This document shows positions 1-9,381 of a stretch of DNA of 64,000 nt, in pieces. The stretch's first letter is position 1, and the number at the start of each line of letters is the position of its first letter. The DNA is taken from the NCBI GenBank assembly GCA_902810075.1, contig LR778135.1, positions 2,542,001-2,606,000 on the forward strand. The letters run 5' to 3'. Below the pieces are notes generated by a model that made no database searches, was not told the DNA's origin, and worked only from the letters and a program-made list of their open reading frames with translations. A program made the position numbers and the translations under genes. This DNA is from Ruminococcaceae bacterium BL-6 (lineage in GTDB: Bacteria; Bacillota; Clostridia; Oscillospirales; Acutalibacteraceae).

Positions 1-131
1 ACGGGTTTTGTCCCGATCGGATCAATCGCGGTCGAAACGCCGTTTTCCTCCAGCGCCTTCGCGACCTCGGATAAAGCGGTGTAAGTACAGCCTTTTTCAT
101 GAGGGCTTCCGTTTACCAATAAGACATTCAT
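1..131 (-). CDS. Flavodoxin/NADPH-dependent FMN reductase family protein (N-terminus only)
   Basis: Reading leftwards from an ATG at 131, the first 43 residues begin MNVLLVNGSPHEKGCT. This is the beta-strand plus phosphate-binding loop (G-S-P/R-x-x-G-x-T) of the flavodoxin-like fold seen in iron-sulfur flavoproteins and FMN reductases. A Shine-Dalgarno AGGAAG lies about 7 bases upstream and a good promoter lies at 193-221. The gene runs off the left edge, so FMN binding is inferred only from the loop, and an Fe-S binding region cannot be checked. Confidence 0.8.
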   Translation of the reverse strand, partial: MNVLLVNGSPHEKGCTYTALSEVAKALEENGVSTAIDPIGTKP

Positions 132-192
132 ATTCTGATCTTCCTTTCTTTCGCTGTAAAATACGGCTTCATCATTCTGTTTTCTCAAGCCC

Positions 193-221
193 ATTATAGC
201 TGCTGCTTCCCAATTTTTCAA
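193..221 (-). promoter_or_regulatory. Sigma-A promoter of the flavoprotein gene
   Basis: On the minus strand TTGAAA (216-221) and TATAAT (193-198) are separated by exactly 17 bp, about 60 bp upstream of the ATG at 131. Confidence 0.65.
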
Positions 222-268
222 TTTAAAGTTGATGTTTTCCTTACCGCTTTACCACTGCCGGTTCGGAA

Positions 269-628
269 TTATTTTTCCCGCATCTGACGCCCGATCCACG
301 CCATCAGCAGGTTCACGATCTTTTCCTGCTGCCGCTCGCTCAGCGCAACGCCTTTCGGCACACGGTACCACTTGCTGAGGCATCCCCGGCAGCAGCAGGC
401 GCACGCGTGCTGCGCGAGGAACACCGGATGGCCGCGCATCGGCGTCTGCTTTCCGTCGTTCGGGATGACGGCCGGGGCCAGCCGCTGCCGGACGAAATCC
501 TGCGCGTGGCGGCGGATGGTGTCCATGCCCTTTTCCCGGACATAAGCCTTATCCTTTTCCGTCAGAGAAAAGCCGGCCCGAAATTTTGAAGTTTTCAGCC
601 TGTCAAGGGCTTCATCGATTGTCTGCAT
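269..628 (-). CDS. DUF4186 family protein
   Basis: This 119-residue protein matches DUF4186 as I know it: a basic helical N-terminus, then NDGKQTPMRGHPVFLAQH, a cysteine-rich stretch (ACACCCRGC) and a tryptophan-rich C-terminus ending in WIGRQMREK. The His and clustered Cys suggest metal binding, but no biochemical function is established for the family. I chose the ATG at 628 because the family normally begins with this M-x-T-I/L-D-E motif. An in-frame GTG at 655 would add nine residues. It stands alone, with no convincing ribosome site for either start. Confidence 0.75.
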   Translation of the reverse strand: MQTIDEALDRLKTSKFRAGFSLTEKDKAYVREKGMDTIRRHAQDFVRQRLAPAVIPNDGKQTPMRGHPVFLAQHACACCCRGCLSKWYRVPKGVALSERQQEKIVNLLMAWIGRQMREK

Positions 629-701
629 CCTGATTTTCTTCGCTCTTTCCCGCACTGTTTCCCATTATTATTTTATCACTCAATTCTGTATTCCCGGAAT
701 C

Positions 702-1397
702 TTATGCCGCGAGGTATTTCTGGAGAAGGATATGGCAGAGATACAATCCCAGAACCAACAGGCCCGCGGCAAGGATATTGACCGTGAAGATCGTTTGCCC
801 GCCAAGCCGCCAGGTGAGGAGAAAGACGGCCATTACCCCTCCGCCGACAGATCCGCCGATCAGGAAATTCCTCCCTTTCCTTTGATTTTGCTCTTTTTCC
901 TTCCGGAAGGAATTTTTGCAGATAAAGCGGACGATCAGGAAAGAAGCCGTCAAGATGATAAAATAGATCAGCAGGCTGCCGATCGAAATGGAAATCCGAA
1001 AATTCAGCGGCTGTCCTGTCACGGCGTTGCGAATGAATTCGATCGTCTCTTTTGAAAAGACAATGCCGATCGCTCCGAGAATGGAAGTGCACAAAAGGAG
1101 CGTATCGATAAAATCCAAAATCCGCTCTTTAAAGCTTTTCGGCGGCAATGCGGCGATCACCTCGTCACAGAAGGATCGATAATCGCCGCCGATCACCGTT
1201 TCAATATTTTCTCCGCGTTCCTGTGCGGACAGAACCATCTGCAGCAAATCGTGCCTGACGAGCTCCTGATTGTAATCCGAGATGTTTGCCACGCGCAGGT
1301 AACACACCATATCCGTCATGGCGTCGTTGTTTCCTTTGTTTAACCGCCGGTCCAGTTCATTGTTTTTTCGATTCAAAGCTTTGGTCTTCGTGTTCAT
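702..1397 (-). CDS. DUF1129/DUF1048-like membrane protein, PadR partner
   Basis: This protein of about 231 residues has a soluble N-terminal half (about 1-85, with charged helices), then four hydrophobic segments at about 88-110, 125-150, 175-195 and 200-225, with a basic RKEKEQNQRKGR loop between the second and third. This layout is typical of small membrane proteins encoded directly after PadR regulators. The ATG at 1397 has a strong site (GGAGGAAAAACGGG) and lies 41 bp inside the upstream padR-like gene, so the two are translationally coupled. Function is unknown; a stress-sensing or transport role under PadR control is inference. Confidence 0.65.
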   Translation of the reverse strand: MNTKTKALNRKNNELDRRLNKGNNDAMTDMVCYLRVANISDYNQELVRHDLLQMVLSAQERGENIETVIGGDYRSFCDEVIAALPPKSFKERILDFIDTLLLCTSILGAIGIVFSKETIEFIRNAVTGQPLNFRISISIGSLLIYFIILTASFLIVRFICKNSFRKEKEQNQRKGRNFLIGGSVGGGVMAVFLLTWRLGGQTIFTVNILAAGLLVLGLYLCHILLQKYLAA

Positions 1398-1725
1398 CCC
1401 GTTTTTCCTCCATACAGAACAGCCGGTCGATCGCATGCTCCAGCTCTTTCCAGTTCCCGACAAAGGCTTCCAGCTCTTTTCCCCCTGCCGGTGTCATCGT
1501 AAAATACTTGCGTTTCGGCCCAAGGGCCGATTCCCGATACTCCGCCTTTATGAAACCGTTTTTTTCCAGCCTCAGCAGAAGAGGGTAAATGGTTCCCTCC
1601 GAAATATTGGAAAAACCGTATTTTTGCAATTGCTGCGAAATTTCATATCCGTAAGTTTCCTTGCCGCTGATGATCTTTAAGATACAACCCGTCAAAGTCC
1701 CTTTCAGCATCTGCGACGGTATCAA
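1357..1725 (-). CDS. PadR family transcriptional regulator
   Basis: A winged-helix repressor of about 122 residues. The sequence shows the family core: MLKGTLTGCILKII, then ETYGYEISQQL, then the recognition region SEGTIYPLLLRLEKNGFI and wing residues GPKRKYFTMTPAGG, followed by a C-terminal dimerisation helix. PadR proteins usually repress their own operon and are relieved by small molecules. A TTG at 1725, preceded by AAGGGGGG about 10 bases upstream, is the likelier start. The ATG at 1758 lies only about 13 nt after the predicted transcription start and has no ribosome site. It overlaps the downstream membrane-protein gene. Confidence 0.85.
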   Translation of the reverse strand: MIPSQMLKGTLTGCILKIISGKETYGYEISQQLQKYGFSNISEGTIYPLLLRLEKNGFIKAEYRESALGPKRKYFTMTPAGGKELEAFVGNWKELEHAIDRLFCMEEKRDEHEDQSFESKKQ

Positions 1726-1751
1726 GGATGCCGCGCCCCCCTTCATGGTAT

Positions 1752-1806
1752 CTTGCATAGCAATATACCATATCTATATGGTAATGCAAGATAGTTGAAT
1801 TGTCAA
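1752..1806 (-). promoter_or_regulatory. padR promoter with overlapping operator dyads
   Basis: On the minus strand TTGACA (1801-1806) is 17 bp from a -10 element TACCAT (1778-1783). The -10 is one arm of a perfect dyad TACCATAT-CT-ATATGGTA (1766-1783), and a second pair of arms CTTGCAT (1752-1758) and ATGCAAG (1784-1790) surrounds it. This placement would block RNA polymerase, as expected for PadR autorepression. Confidence 0.65.
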
Positions 1807-1963
1807 TGCCCTTCCGAAAAAAAGTTTCAACCAATGACAGAAGCATTCGGAAGCACGCGGAGCACGGATAAGACGATGAAATAAGCGATTAATATTCATA
1901 GGCCGCGCAGGGATCAGGCCGCCGTTAGTCCAAAGCGGTGGAAAAATAATCTCAAAACGCCTA

Positions 1964-2000
1964 TTGACTCTCCCATTATGGTATCCTTTATACTGATACC
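1964..2000 (+). promoter_or_regulatory. MerR-type promoter with 19-bp spacer and dyad
   Basis: TTGACT (1964-1969) and TATACT (1989-1994) are separated by 19 bp, the lengthened spacer typical of MerR-activated promoters. A dyad GGTATC (1980-1985) / GATACC (1995-2000) brackets the -10 element. It lies just upstream of the MerR gene, so autoregulation is likely. Confidence 0.65.
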
Positions 2001-2033
2001 GAGCTCAAAACACATGCATGTGAGGAAAAACAG

Positions 2034-2852
2034 ATGTTAAAAATCGGAGACTTTTCAAAACTGTCGAGAATCAGCATCCGTATGCTCCGCCATTACGATG
2101 GAATCGGCCTGCTTGTTCCGGAAAGCGTCGATGAATTTACGGGATACCGGTATTACACGGAGGCGCAGCTGCCCCTTGCCGACCGAATCCGCTCTTTAAA
2201 GGCGATGGGCTTCAGTTTGTCCGCCGTTTCGGAAATCCTGAAAGCTTACAGGGATCCCCGGGCGCTGAGGGAATACCTTCTCATCAGGCGGGAGGAGCTG
2301 AAAGATCAAGCGGAGAAAACAGCGATACAGCTGCGGATTCTTGAAACGACCATCAACCGGCTTGGAAAGGACGAGAATGTTATGGAGTACAGCGTAGTCT
2401 TAAAAGAAATCCCACAAAGGGAGGTTGCGAGCCTTCGGGGAATCATCCCTTCCTATGAAAAGGAGGGCATCCTGTGGGAACGGATGATGCAGGAAATCGC
2501 ACCGCAAAAGGTACAGTATGCCAATCCATGCTATTCCATCGCGGTCTTTCACGACAAGGAGCACAAGGAACAGGACCCGGATGTTGAAATCCAGCTTTCC
2601 GTTCAGGGAAATTACCGAAACACGGAACATGTTGTTTTTAAACAGGTTCCCGCCGTGCAGGTTGCTTCCGCAACCTTCAAAGGCAGCTACGACCAGATTT
2701 CAGTTGTAAACCAGGCTGTCGCCAATTGGGTCAGGGACAACCGCTACGACTTTGACGGCGCCATGTTCACGATCTATCATGTGAGCCCGGCTCAAACACG
2801 AAATCCGGACGAACTGGTGACAGAGATTTGCTTCCCGGTGAGGAAAAAGTAA
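2034..2852 (+). CDS. MerR family regulator with GyrI-like effector-binding domain
   Basis: A 272-residue protein. Residues 1-70 form the MerR winged helix (MLKIGDFSKLSRISIRMLRHYD, then TGYRYYTEAQL). Residues 75-110 form the dimerisation coiled coil. Residues about 120-270 resemble the GyrI/AraC effector-binding domain (BmrR-like), which binds amphipathic or cationic drugs. The ATG follows GTGAGGAAAAACAG. Members of this class activate multidrug exporters, but none is adjacent here, so the target is unknown. A strong terminator follows at once. Confidence 0.88.
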   Translation: MLKIGDFSKLSRISIRMLRHYDGIGLLVPESVDEFTGYRYYTEAQLPLADRIRSLKAMGFSLSAVSEILKAYRDPRALREYLLIRREELKDQAEKTAIQLRILETTINRLGKDENVMEYSVVLKEIPQREVASLRGIIPSYEKEGILWERMMQEIAPQKVQYANPCYSIAVFHDKEHKEQDPDVEIQLSVQGNYRNTEHVVFKQVPAVQVASATFKGSYDQISVVNQAVANWVRDNRYDFDGAMFTIYHVSPAQTRNPDELVTEICFPVRKK

Positions 2853-2863
2853 ATGATCAGCCA

Positions 2864-2898
2864 AAATACCGCCTGCTTGAAAAAGCAGGCGGTATTTT
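2864..2898 (+). terminator. Intrinsic terminator after the MerR gene
   Basis: Thirteen-base stem ATACCGCCTGCTT / AAGCAGGCGGTAT with a GAAA-type loop, then TTTTG. It begins 12 bp after the merR-like stop. Confidence 0.85.
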
Positions 2899-2983
2899 GA
2901 TGCCCATTTCAAGGATGCACTTTCTTTTCCTTCCAAAACCGGCTTCTATCAACGACGGCTTTCCCAAGCCGTAAGATGCTTTT

Positions 2984-4645
2984 CTACAGCGTGATCTCGC
3001 GTTTCCCGCTGATAAAAAAGAACAGGATCAGGGACAGAACGGACGTGACCGTCAGGATTGCGGAATAGACGCCGGCGAGGCCGTAATTCTGGGAGGTGAT
3101 CCCCGTATAGACCAGGATCGGGAGGGTCTTCGTGTCGGCCGTATAGATGATAATCGTGGTGGCAAGCTCACAGATCACGGTGATCCAGCTCAGCACCGCG
3201 CCGGGCAGGATGCCGGGCAGCATCATGGGCGCCGTGACGCGGAAAAAGGTGGTCGCATCCGACGCGCCCAGGCTGACCGCCGCTTCCTCCACACTGGGGC
3301 TGATCTGCGAAAGGATCGCGTTGCTGGAGCGGATGGTGTAAGGCATCCTCCGGACGATCATCGCGATGATGATAATGGCGCCCGTTCCCGCCATATAAAT
3401 CGGCGGCGTATTGTAGGTATATAAATAAGCGATGCCGAGAACGGTGCCGGGGATAATAAACGGAACCATCGTCACGGCGTCAAGCGCCTTGCTGACGGCC
3501 GACGGTTTTCTCGCGGCCATATATGCCACGACCACGCCGATCCCCACAATGAAGAGGATGGAGATCAAGCCGTAGAGATAGGTGTGGAGAACCGCAGGAT
3601 GATCTTTCGAAAGAAACACCTGCCGGTAGTTATCCAGCGAAAAATTGCCCGTATACATGATTCCCCCTTTTACTTCCAGAAAAGAGGTAAAAAACACGGT
3701 CGCCTGCGGAATGAGGAACAGCAGAACCCAGAAATAGGAAAAGGCGTGGGCGAGAATGGACTGGATTCCCTTTCCCTTTCTGGGCTCAAGCGGCTTGAGC
3801 ACGTTCATCGGATGGGAACAGGCCGCTGCCAGTTTCTGCTCCGCAAACATGATCACGATAATAAACACGATATTCATGACGCTGAGCGCCGACGCGAAAT
3901 GGTTATCCGTCGATACTTCCCCCATAAACTGATTATACAAAAGGCTCGGGAACGTATCGTACCCCTCCCCGATGATCATCGGGGTGGCGAAATCGGTAAA
4001 GGCATAGATGAAAACGATCAGCGCGCTGGCCAGAAGCGTCGGCATGATCAGGGGGACCACGATCCTCGTCATCCGCCTGAACGGGGAGCAGCCGAGGCTT
4101 TCCGCCGCTTCCATCAGGGAGCTGTCCATATTTTTCAGCGCGCCGCTCACATAGAGAAAAACCAGGGGTGTCGCCTGCATGGAAAAGACGAGAACGATCC
4201 CCGGAAAGCCGTAAATTCCGGGAAACTGCAGATGCAGGAAGGATCCGAGAAATCTCGTGACAAATCCGTTCCGGCCCAAAAGCTGAATCCACGAGTAGGC
4301 CCCGATCATCGGCGGCGAAACGTAAGAAATGATGATGAGGATCTGCAGGATCTTTTCCCCCCTGATCTGAACGCTTTTCATCACAAGCGCCAGCGGCAGG
4401 CCGATCATCATGCAGACAGCCGTGCAGACCAGAGTCACCTCTATGCTGTTGACGAGCCCCCTCACATACAGCTTTCTGCTGAAGAACCGGGCAAAGTATT
4501 CAAACGTGAACGCACCGTCGGTGTTTACAACGCTTTTATAAAGAAGCGAGCACATCGGATACACGATGAACACAAGCGAGAGGGCCAGCAGAATCAGCCC
4601 GCAGACTTTCCACCCGTTTATTTTACCGAATTTGGTGGATTCCAT
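2984..4645 (-). CDS. Double-domain ABC permease, Fe(III)/2-aminoethylphosphonate type
   Basis: This 553-residue membrane protein contains two copies of the binding-protein-dependent permease domain: about 12 hydrophobic segments and two EAA loops (MEAAESLGCSPFRRM near 180 and VEEAAVSLGASDATTF near 450). This is the fused arrangement of FbpB/AfuB permeases and of the PhnU-type permeases in some phosphonate loci. It follows the ATPase gene by one base and belongs to the same operon. Given the phn genes upstream, uptake of a phosphonate or phosphodiester is more likely than iron, but residues alone do not decide this. Confidence 0.85.
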   Translation of the reverse strand: MESTKFGKINGWKVCGLILLALSLVFIVYPMCSLLYKSVVNTDGAFTFEYFARFFSRKLYVRGLVNSIEVTLVCTAVCMMIGLPLALVMKSVQIRGEKILQILIIISYVSPPMIGAYSWIQLLGRNGFVTRFLGSFLHLQFPGIYGFPGIVLVFSMQATPLVFLYVSGALKNMDSSLMEAAESLGCSPFRRMTRIVVPLIMPTLLASALIVFIYAFTDFATPMIIGEGYDTFPSLLYNQFMGEVSTDNHFASALSVMNIVFIIVIMFAEQKLAAACSHPMNVLKPLEPRKGKGIQSILAHAFSYFWVLLFLIPQATVFFTSFLEVKGGIMYTGNFSLDNYRQVFLSKDHPAVLHTYLYGLISILFIVGIGVVVAYMAARKPSAVSKALDAVTMVPFIIPGTVLGIAYLYTYNTPPIYMAGTGAIIIIAMIVRRMPYTIRSSNAILSQISPSVEEAAVSLGASDATTFFRVTAPMMLPGILPGAVLSWITVICELATTIIIYTADTKTLPILVYTGITSQNYGLAGVYSAILTVTSVLSLILFFFISGKREITL

Positions 4646-4646
4646 A

Positions 4647-5744
<1,098 letters not shown>

Positions 5745-5820
5745 TTCAACACCTCACGCGCAAATATGATCGAAAAGACAGACATGCCGGAACAGGCCGG
5801 CCCGGGCGGCTTCTGAAAAA

Positions 5821-5856
5821 GAAAGCCTTACAAAGGATTCCTTTGTAAAGCTTTCC
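5821..5856 (-). terminator. Intra-operon hairpin between binding protein and ATPase genes
   Basis: On the minus strand an inverted repeat CTTTACAAAGGA / TCCTTTGTAAGG is followed by GCTTTCTTTTTC. It can act as a partial terminator or as a 3' stabiliser of the binding-protein mRNA, a common arrangement in importer operons. Confidence 0.6.
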
Positions 5857-5878
5857 AGAACCGCTTCGCCCCGGCCTG

Positions 5879-6952
5879 TCAGTGCTTTTCCCTGTGCTCG
5901 ACAAAGGTGTCCGTGACCAGCTTCTTGTTCTTCGTCACCCAGTCCTGATTATAGGTTTTGGAAAGGACGATCTGGTCGGTGGGAACCATATAATCGCCCA
6001 GGGAGACGCCCTTGCGGAGCGGCCTCGCGTTCAGGTGCGTCCCGACATAGCTCTGCGCTTCCTCGCTCAGCATATAATCCACAAACTTTTTGGCGCTCTC
6101 CGGATGCGGGCATTTGTTGATGATCTGAACGGATTCCGCTGGGAAAATGGAGCCTTCCTTCGGGAACACCAGCTCGACTTTTCCCCCGTTGCGGATATAG
6201 TTCACGACGGGGTCTTCCCAGGTGAGCCCCACGGCGTACTCCCCTTCGGCGACGCTCTGCGCCACATCGGTCGTGATGAACTTGCCCTCGGTGTTGTCCA
6301 GGAACTGATCCACAAATTTCCACGATTTCTCCGACATGGGGTCGCCGTTGTCGCTTGCGCCGTACAGCATGGCGAGCAGGCACTGATAGGAAGAGCTGGA
6401 TACGGAAGGATCCAGCCAGGAAATCTTCCCTTTCAGCTTCGGATTCAGAAGGTCCTGAAAGCTCTCGACTTTAATGTCCCCGATCAGGCTCTTATTCACG
6501 ATGATCGCCGTCGGGTCGGCGAAAGCCGGCGAAAAATAGCCGGTCGTGTTTTTAAAGCCGTCCAGCATGTTCTCATCTTCCGGAGAAACATATTTCATAA
6601 ACAGGCTGCTGTATTCGGAGAGCATGGTTTTGTCCGCCGCCCACAAAATATCGCCCTGCGGGTTGCTCGCTTCCGTCTGCACTCTTTTTAAGCATTCCCC
6701 GGTGTTTCCGGAAATGACGTCGACATGGATCCCGGTTTTCTTTTCAAAAGCGGGAATAATCGCGTCGTTCAACTGATCGCTTCTCGCCGTGTAGACAACC
6801 AGCGTATTGTCTCCCTTCCCGCTTTCCGTGCCCGCCGCGGCGGAAGACGTGGCCGGCTGGCTTTCCGCCTGTCCGCTGCCGCACCCGGCCAGGGAAGCGA
6901 GGCAGACTGCGGCGGCAAGGGCTAAAAATCTGAACCGAATTTTCCGTTTCAT
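5879..6952 (-). CDS. Extracellular substrate-binding lipoprotein, AfuA/PhnS-like
   Basis: A 357-residue protein. MKRKIRFRFLALAAAVCLAS leads into the lipobox LAGC, with the lipidated Cys at 24. A low-complexity linker follows, then a class II periplasmic-binding fold starting NTLVVYTARSDQLNDAIIPA, the usual opening of Fe(III)- and 2-aminoethylphosphonate-binding proteins. The ATG at 6952 has a strong site (GGAGGATCACT). It sits downstream of GDPD and PHP hydrolase genes and upstream of the matching ATPase and permease. A phosphonate or phosphate-ester ligand is inferred from context; iron cannot be excluded. Confidence 0.85.
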   Translation of the reverse strand: MKRKIRFRFLALAAAVCLASLAGCGSGQAESQPATSSAAAGTESGKGDNTLVVYTARSDQLNDAIIPAFEKKTGIHVDVISGNTGECLKRVQTEASNPQGDILWAADKTMLSEYSSLFMKYVSPEDENMLDGFKNTTGYFSPAFADPTAIIVNKSLIGDIKVESFQDLLNPKLKGKISWLDPSVSSSSYQCLLAMLYGASDNGDPMSEKSWKFVDQFLDNTEGKFITTDVAQSVAEGEYAVGLTWEDPVVNYIRNGGKVELVFPKEGSIFPAESVQIINKCPHPESAKKFVDYMLSEEAQSYVGTHLNARPLRKGVSLGDYMVPTDQIVLSKTYNQDWVTKNKKLVTDTFVEHREKH

Positions 6953-7076
6953 AGTGATCCTCCAATTTTGATCTTCATTTGTTTGCATCATCCTGCGTCT
7001 GATTGATTTATATTAAACTGCGCGCGGGCTGATCAGAAAGCCTCCGCACAGCGACTGCCAAACAGTAGAGCCGATT

Positions 7077-7742
7077 TCATCCATGCCGCGCCTCCTCCAT
7101 AATGCGCCCCGCGAGGTCCGGGCGGTTCGTCGTGATCATGTCCGCCCCGCAGGCGATCACCCGCCTGATCTCATCGGGGCTGTCCACCGTCCAAGCCGAC
7201 AGCTTCAAGCCCTGCGCATGCAGGCTTTCGGCCAGCTGCGCAGTCACCGCCGGATAAAAGAGCCCGATCCCGGCGGCTCCGCCTTCGTCCGCTTTCCGCG
7301 CAAATTCATCCAGCTCGGCGCGCCCCGCCTTTGAAAGCATCCGCGGGTCTCCGTTTGGATAATACGGGACCCCGGCGCATCCTTTCCGCATCGTTTCCAT
7401 ATCCCCGATCAGGTTTCCGGCATAGAGATTCCGTTCCAGCATGTTGTACCGCCGCTGCAGTCTTTCAAGCTCCGGCAGATTCGACCATTCCTTCAGATCG
7501 ATCACCATCCCGATCTCCCGCCGCGGCGCGAGAAACCGCAGCGCCTCCTCAAAAAAGAGGCAGGAGCATCCCGGCCCGGCCGGATTGTGGGTCAGAACGG
7601 GAGTGCCGTCCGGCAGAAAACGCACGTCTATTTCGATTTTGTCCGCGTTCCATTCCAGCGCCTTCTCCATCGATTCCAGGCTGTTCATCGGTGTCGCCAT
7701 GCAGCCCGCGTGCGCGACCAGAACCATTTTTCTATGTTGCAT
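7077..7742 (-). CDS. Glycerophosphodiester phosphodiesterase (GDPD) family protein
   Basis: A protein of about 221 residues with the TIM-barrel GDPD signature: VAHAGCMATPMNSLESM, then ADKIEIDVRFLPDGTPVLTHN, which supplies the metal-binding Glu/Asp and the catalytic His. The usual HRG-ENT motif is degenerate (HAG, NS). The family hydrolyses glycerophosphodiesters to glycerol-3-phosphate and an alcohol. The ATG at 7742 overlaps the stop of the upstream PHP gene by 11 bp, so it belongs to the phn-associated operon and may release a substrate for the system. It is short for the family (about 240-250). Confidence 0.82.
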   Translation of the reverse strand: MQHRKMVLVAHAGCMATPMNSLESMEKALEWNADKIEIDVRFLPDGTPVLTHNPAGPGCSCLFFEEALRFLAPRREIGMVIDLKEWSNLPELERLQRRYNMLERNLYAGNLIGDMETMRKGCAGVPYYPNGDPRMLSKAGRAELDEFARKADEGGAAGIGLFYPAVTAQLAESLHAQGLKLSAWTVDSPDEIRRVIACGADMITTNRPDLAGRIMEEARHG

Positions 7743-9192
7743 CGCCCGGTTCCTCCGCTTCCCGATAGATGGCATTGGTGAAGGCGAGCAGCCCGCCAGA
7801 TTTGTCATAAAGCGCAAGCCTGACCCAGCGGACGCCGGAAATATCGAGCGGAACGGACGCCGTCCCGTCGGGGCATTCCCCCCGCCAAAGCGCGCCGCGG
7901 CTGCTTTCCAGCACCAGGAAATCCCCGGCCTGCGGCGTGCGGTGCGCGCCGAATATAGAGCCCTCCCGCACTCCGACCCTCGCCTGAACCTTCGTCGGGC
8001 CGCCCGGCATCCGGCCACCGATTCCATAATCCGCGCCCGCCGCCGGGTCGTGCAGCTCCAGAAGCGGAACCGGCCCCATCGACACGGCCGCGCGTCCGGC
8101 GCGAAGGCCCGCAAGGTAGGCCCGCGGGCTGCGCTCCCCTTCGGGCGCGCAGAGATAGGTTGCCGAAAGCCCGCTTTCCCCCACAAGGGGAACATGCCAG
8201 TCGCCCCCCGCGACCGCCGTTATCCTGCGCCCTTCGTCGAGCAGCCGCGTCCACAGCCGATAGGCGGCCTCATTGACTTTTTGATTGCCCTTATAAGTCT
8301 GGGACCACACTTCCAGATAATCGATCAGCGTCCAGTCCCTGAGCTCAAATTCAAACCCGCATCCGGCGCAGCCGATCGAGCCCGTGCTGAACGGGTGCGC
8401 GATCCCGACGATCATCTCCGGATGCCGCTCCCGGATCCGCCGCAGGGTTTCCGTGAAATTCTTCAGGGTGAGCCCGCGCCAGTCGAGGTAATCCGAGCAG
8501 TTCAGGAAAAGAAGGTGCCCATGGAAGGTGGTCCATTCCATCCCGCCGATCCGGACAAGCTCCGGCGCGGCGCAGGACCATTCGCGCTGCCCGGAAACGG
8601 TGTTGTGGTCGGTCAGCGCCAGCCCGCCGTAGCCGAGCGCCAGCGCCTGCCCCTCGAGCTCCCGCACCGTCTGCGACCCGTCGCTGTGCACGGTGTGGCT
8701 GTGCAGCTCGAACGGCCGCCATTCCAGCCCTTCGATCGGCTCGCCGTACACCTCCAGCGTATAGGAGCAGCCTTTCCCCCAGACCGAGAAGGCGCTGATG
8801 GTGACGCGCAGGGGGCCTTTCGGCACCATGCCCGGCCGAAAGCCCTCGGTGGTCAGGCCGCCGACGCCGATGCGATGGACCTGCTCGGCCCGGTGCATAT
8901 GGGTCATCCCCCGGATGCCGCCGGAGTCATCCACCGAAATCATGAGCACGTTGCGGTATTCGGTCTCTCCGGGCGCTTCCGCGCGCCAATCGGGATCTTC
9001 CCCGAGGCTCCATTTCGGGAAGACCGCCGGCCGCTGAGCCGGGGAAATCTCCTTTTCCTCGGCCCGCCATGGCTCATAGCGGAACCGGATCTCCACCATG
9101 CGGAAATCCCGCCGCAGTTCCACCTCGTGCCGGATCTGCGTCCGGTTGTTTTCAAATGTCAGTCTGCCTTCCACCCGTTTCAGAAGTTCCAT
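7732..9192 (-). CDS. CehA/McbA family PHP-type metallohydrolase
   Basis: A 486-residue protein. Residues 1-160 are a beta-rich region of unclear family. Residues about 165-370 carry PHP metal-site motifs: ELHSHTVHSDGSQ, ALTDHNT, GIAHPF and GGDWH. A C-terminal beta domain follows. CehA/McbA proteins hydrolyse esters, including carbamates, but most members are uncharacterised. It overlaps the GDPD gene downstream and sits among phn genes, so a phosphodiester or phosphonate-ester substrate is plausible. It has no signal peptide and is probably cytoplasmic. Confidence 0.8.
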   Translation of the reverse strand: MELLKRVEGRLTFENNRTQIRHEVELRRDFRMVEIRFRYEPWRAEEKEISPAQRPAVFPKWSLGEDPDWRAEAPGETEYRNVLMISVDDSGGIRGMTHMHRAEQVHRIGVGGLTTEGFRPGMVPKGPLRVTISAFSVWGKGCSYTLEVYGEPIEGLEWRPFELHSHTVHSDGSQTVRELEGQALALGYGGLALTDHNTVSGQREWSCAAPELVRIGGMEWTTFHGHLLFLNCSDYLDWRGLTLKNFTETLRRIRERHPEMIVGIAHPFSTGSIGCAGCGFEFELRDWTLIDYLEVWSQTYKGNQKVNEAAYRLWTRLLDEGRRITAVAGGDWHVPLVGESGLSATYLCAPEGERSPRAYLAGLRAGRAAVSMGPVPLLELHDPAAGADYGIGGRMPGGPTKVQARVGVREGSIFGAHRTPQAGDFLVLESSRGALWRGECPDGTASVPLDISGVRWVRLALYDKSGGLLAFTNAIYREAEEPGDAT

Positions 9193-9381
9193 TCAGGTAT
9201 CGCCTCACTTTTCCCATCCGCCGGCACCCGCCGGCGGAAAAGCCCTCCGTTTCAGGCCGCGGTTTCTTTCTGCTCTCTTTCCTTTCATTCGTTTTCAAGC
9301 TTTCCGATCCCGCAAACGCGGCATCCGCCGGCCTCGCCCGAAAGCGGGGCGGAGCCGATCATCGGAATGATTCCCCGGCCG

